This document shows positions 63,475 to 64,000 of a stretch of 64,000 nt of DNA, in pieces. The DNA comes from Agrypnia vestita (taxonomy: Eukaryota > Arthropoda > Insecta > Trichoptera > Phryganeidae): positions 24,631 through 88,630 of the forward strand of contig JADDOH010010210.1 in the NCBI GenBank assembly GCA_016648135.1, read 5' to 3'. Every line of letters starts with the position of its first letter. Positions within the stretch are counted from its first letter, which is position 1. The position numbers were made by a program, and so were the translations under genes. The notes beneath the pieces were generated by a model. It did no database searches. It was not told the DNA's origin and saw only the letters and a program-made list of their open reading frames with translations.

Positions 63475-63544
63475 AATCGTTTCTTGGAAAACATACGGTT
63501 CGTATAAAATATCCGCAACTATTTACAGTTAAATAATAATACGC

Positions 63545-63904
63545 GTACGGGATTGACTGGCATAATCGTCATCGCAAAACACGGCCTGCTAAAGCACCGG
63601 GAGACCAGCAAAGAGTGAGAGAAAGAGAGGCGCTGTATATCAGAGGGGAAGTGTCAATAAATTATCACGCGGCGCCATCAGCGCACGGCTGATAACGATA
63701 ATTTATGGAAGTAATCTGTCTGCTTTTTCTAGACATATTCGCCGAATAATATATTCCCGCCTCACACGCCGCCCCGCTACCTGCGGACCGTAATGCGAAA
63801 AGAATTCCTCGCTAGAGGGAGACGACAACAGCCGCCCAGCTACGGTGCTTTTGCAATATTTCGGCCTCATTCTGAAAATAACAATATAGTTGTTTTTTAA
63901 CTGG
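63545..63904. other. No gene; GC-richer unique DNA
   Basis: Moderately GC-rich, unmatched, no coding signal. Confidence 0.45.
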
Positions 63905-64000
63905 TCGGATGTCGCTGCTACTAACTATATCTTTAATTCCCCACTGCAAAGGCTTCCTAGACTAGCAAACAGATACGAGCAACTGGACGTTTTTGACAAT
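63905..64000 (+). mobile_element. LINE 3' end (SPLQRLPRLANR family), cut by window end
   Basis: FNSPLQRLPRLANRYEQLDV then FDN is identical in style to 37215-37310. It continues past the window. Confidence 0.7.

Larger units (their letters stand above)
63043..63532. mobile_element. Hammerhead-type fold-back, 490 bp, exact 12-bp TSD
   Basis: ATAATAATACGC is duplicated at 63031-63042 and 63533-63544. Arms of about 150-170 bp: 'ttgcggatattttatacgaa' faces 'ttcgtataaaatatccgcaa', 'tgaatgcttattcaacgtca' faces its complement, 'cggactgattactgctttcg' faces 'cgaaagcagtaatcagtccg'. An 81-codon minus-strand frame through it ends YNLRPRKQ, a string common near the ends of retroelement proteins, but no domain supports a gene. 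Each arm has a hammerhead-like motif. Confidence 0.85.

Noticed and set aside
1..64000. A conventional host gene with exons
   Set aside because: I looked for extended coding frames with familiar domains, and splice-compatible neighbouring exons. All recognisable protein similarity belongs to transposable elements. Short unrecognised exons cannot be excluded without transcripts.

Overview
This window looks like non-genic chromosomal DNA from an arthropod, most probably an insect. It is AT-rich and dominated by transposable elements. I find no host protein-coding gene, no rRNA and no functional tRNA that I can defend. Every recognisable protein match is a piece of a transposon: mariner transposases, C-terminal or endonuclease pieces of LINE reverse transcriptases, and a MADF-like DNA-binding domain inside a TIR element. 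The insect assignment rests on the type of mobile elements (mariner DD34D, TTAA-flanked piggyBac-like, jockey/CR1-like LINEs, tRNA-derived SINEs, a Helitron-like end). I cannot name the order or species.

Layout. 1-7.5 kb: old LINE 3' ends, a mariner remnant, two perfect hairpins and a decayed hammerhead-type fold-back. 8.25-8.98 kb: a TIR element with a MADF-like coding remnant, with a second copy inverted at 28.6-29.4 kb. 11.1-13 kb: an inverted LINE, a seven-unit 87-bp minisatellite and the fold-back element whose end it contains. 14.3-15.6 kb: a mariner split by an inverted LINE. 16-23 kb: three hammerhead-type fold-backs, LINE pieces and two copies of an ACTCCCTTTC-ended repeat. 25.8-27.4 kb: a LINE interrupted by a clean TTAA-flanked piggyBac-like element. 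30-32 kb: a LINE interrupted by a near-perfect palindrome with an 11-bp target duplication, then a tRNA-SINE inverted duplication. 33-46 kb: ACAGGGTG-ended fold-backs, LINE 3' ends, another hammerhead element and GC-rich MITEs. 47.7-49.1 kb: the best-preserved LINE reverse transcriptase piece with a target duplication. 52-55 kb: LINE 3' ends, two of them tail to tail. 56.2-57.7 kb: a mariner nested in a MITE. 58-64 kb: repeats, a Helitron-like 3' end, a 490-bp hammerhead fold-back and the start of another LINE 3' end.

The most interesting system is a set of short fold-back elements in at least three sequence families. They carry hammerhead-ribozyme-like cores (CTGANGA, stem II, GAAAC, UH cleavage position) in one or both arms. 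Stem I covaries between families (GGUC/GACC, CGUU/GACG, GCC/GGC, CUC/GAG). Four insertions are bounded by 11-13 bp target-site duplications. Together these suggest small non-autonomous retroelements related to, or mobilised by, Penelope-like elements. All copies carry one extra nucleotide before stem II compared with the textbook core, so catalysis is not proven by sequence.

Nested insertions give a relative chronology in several places, and target duplications of 8 to 13 bp fix exact element boundaries.
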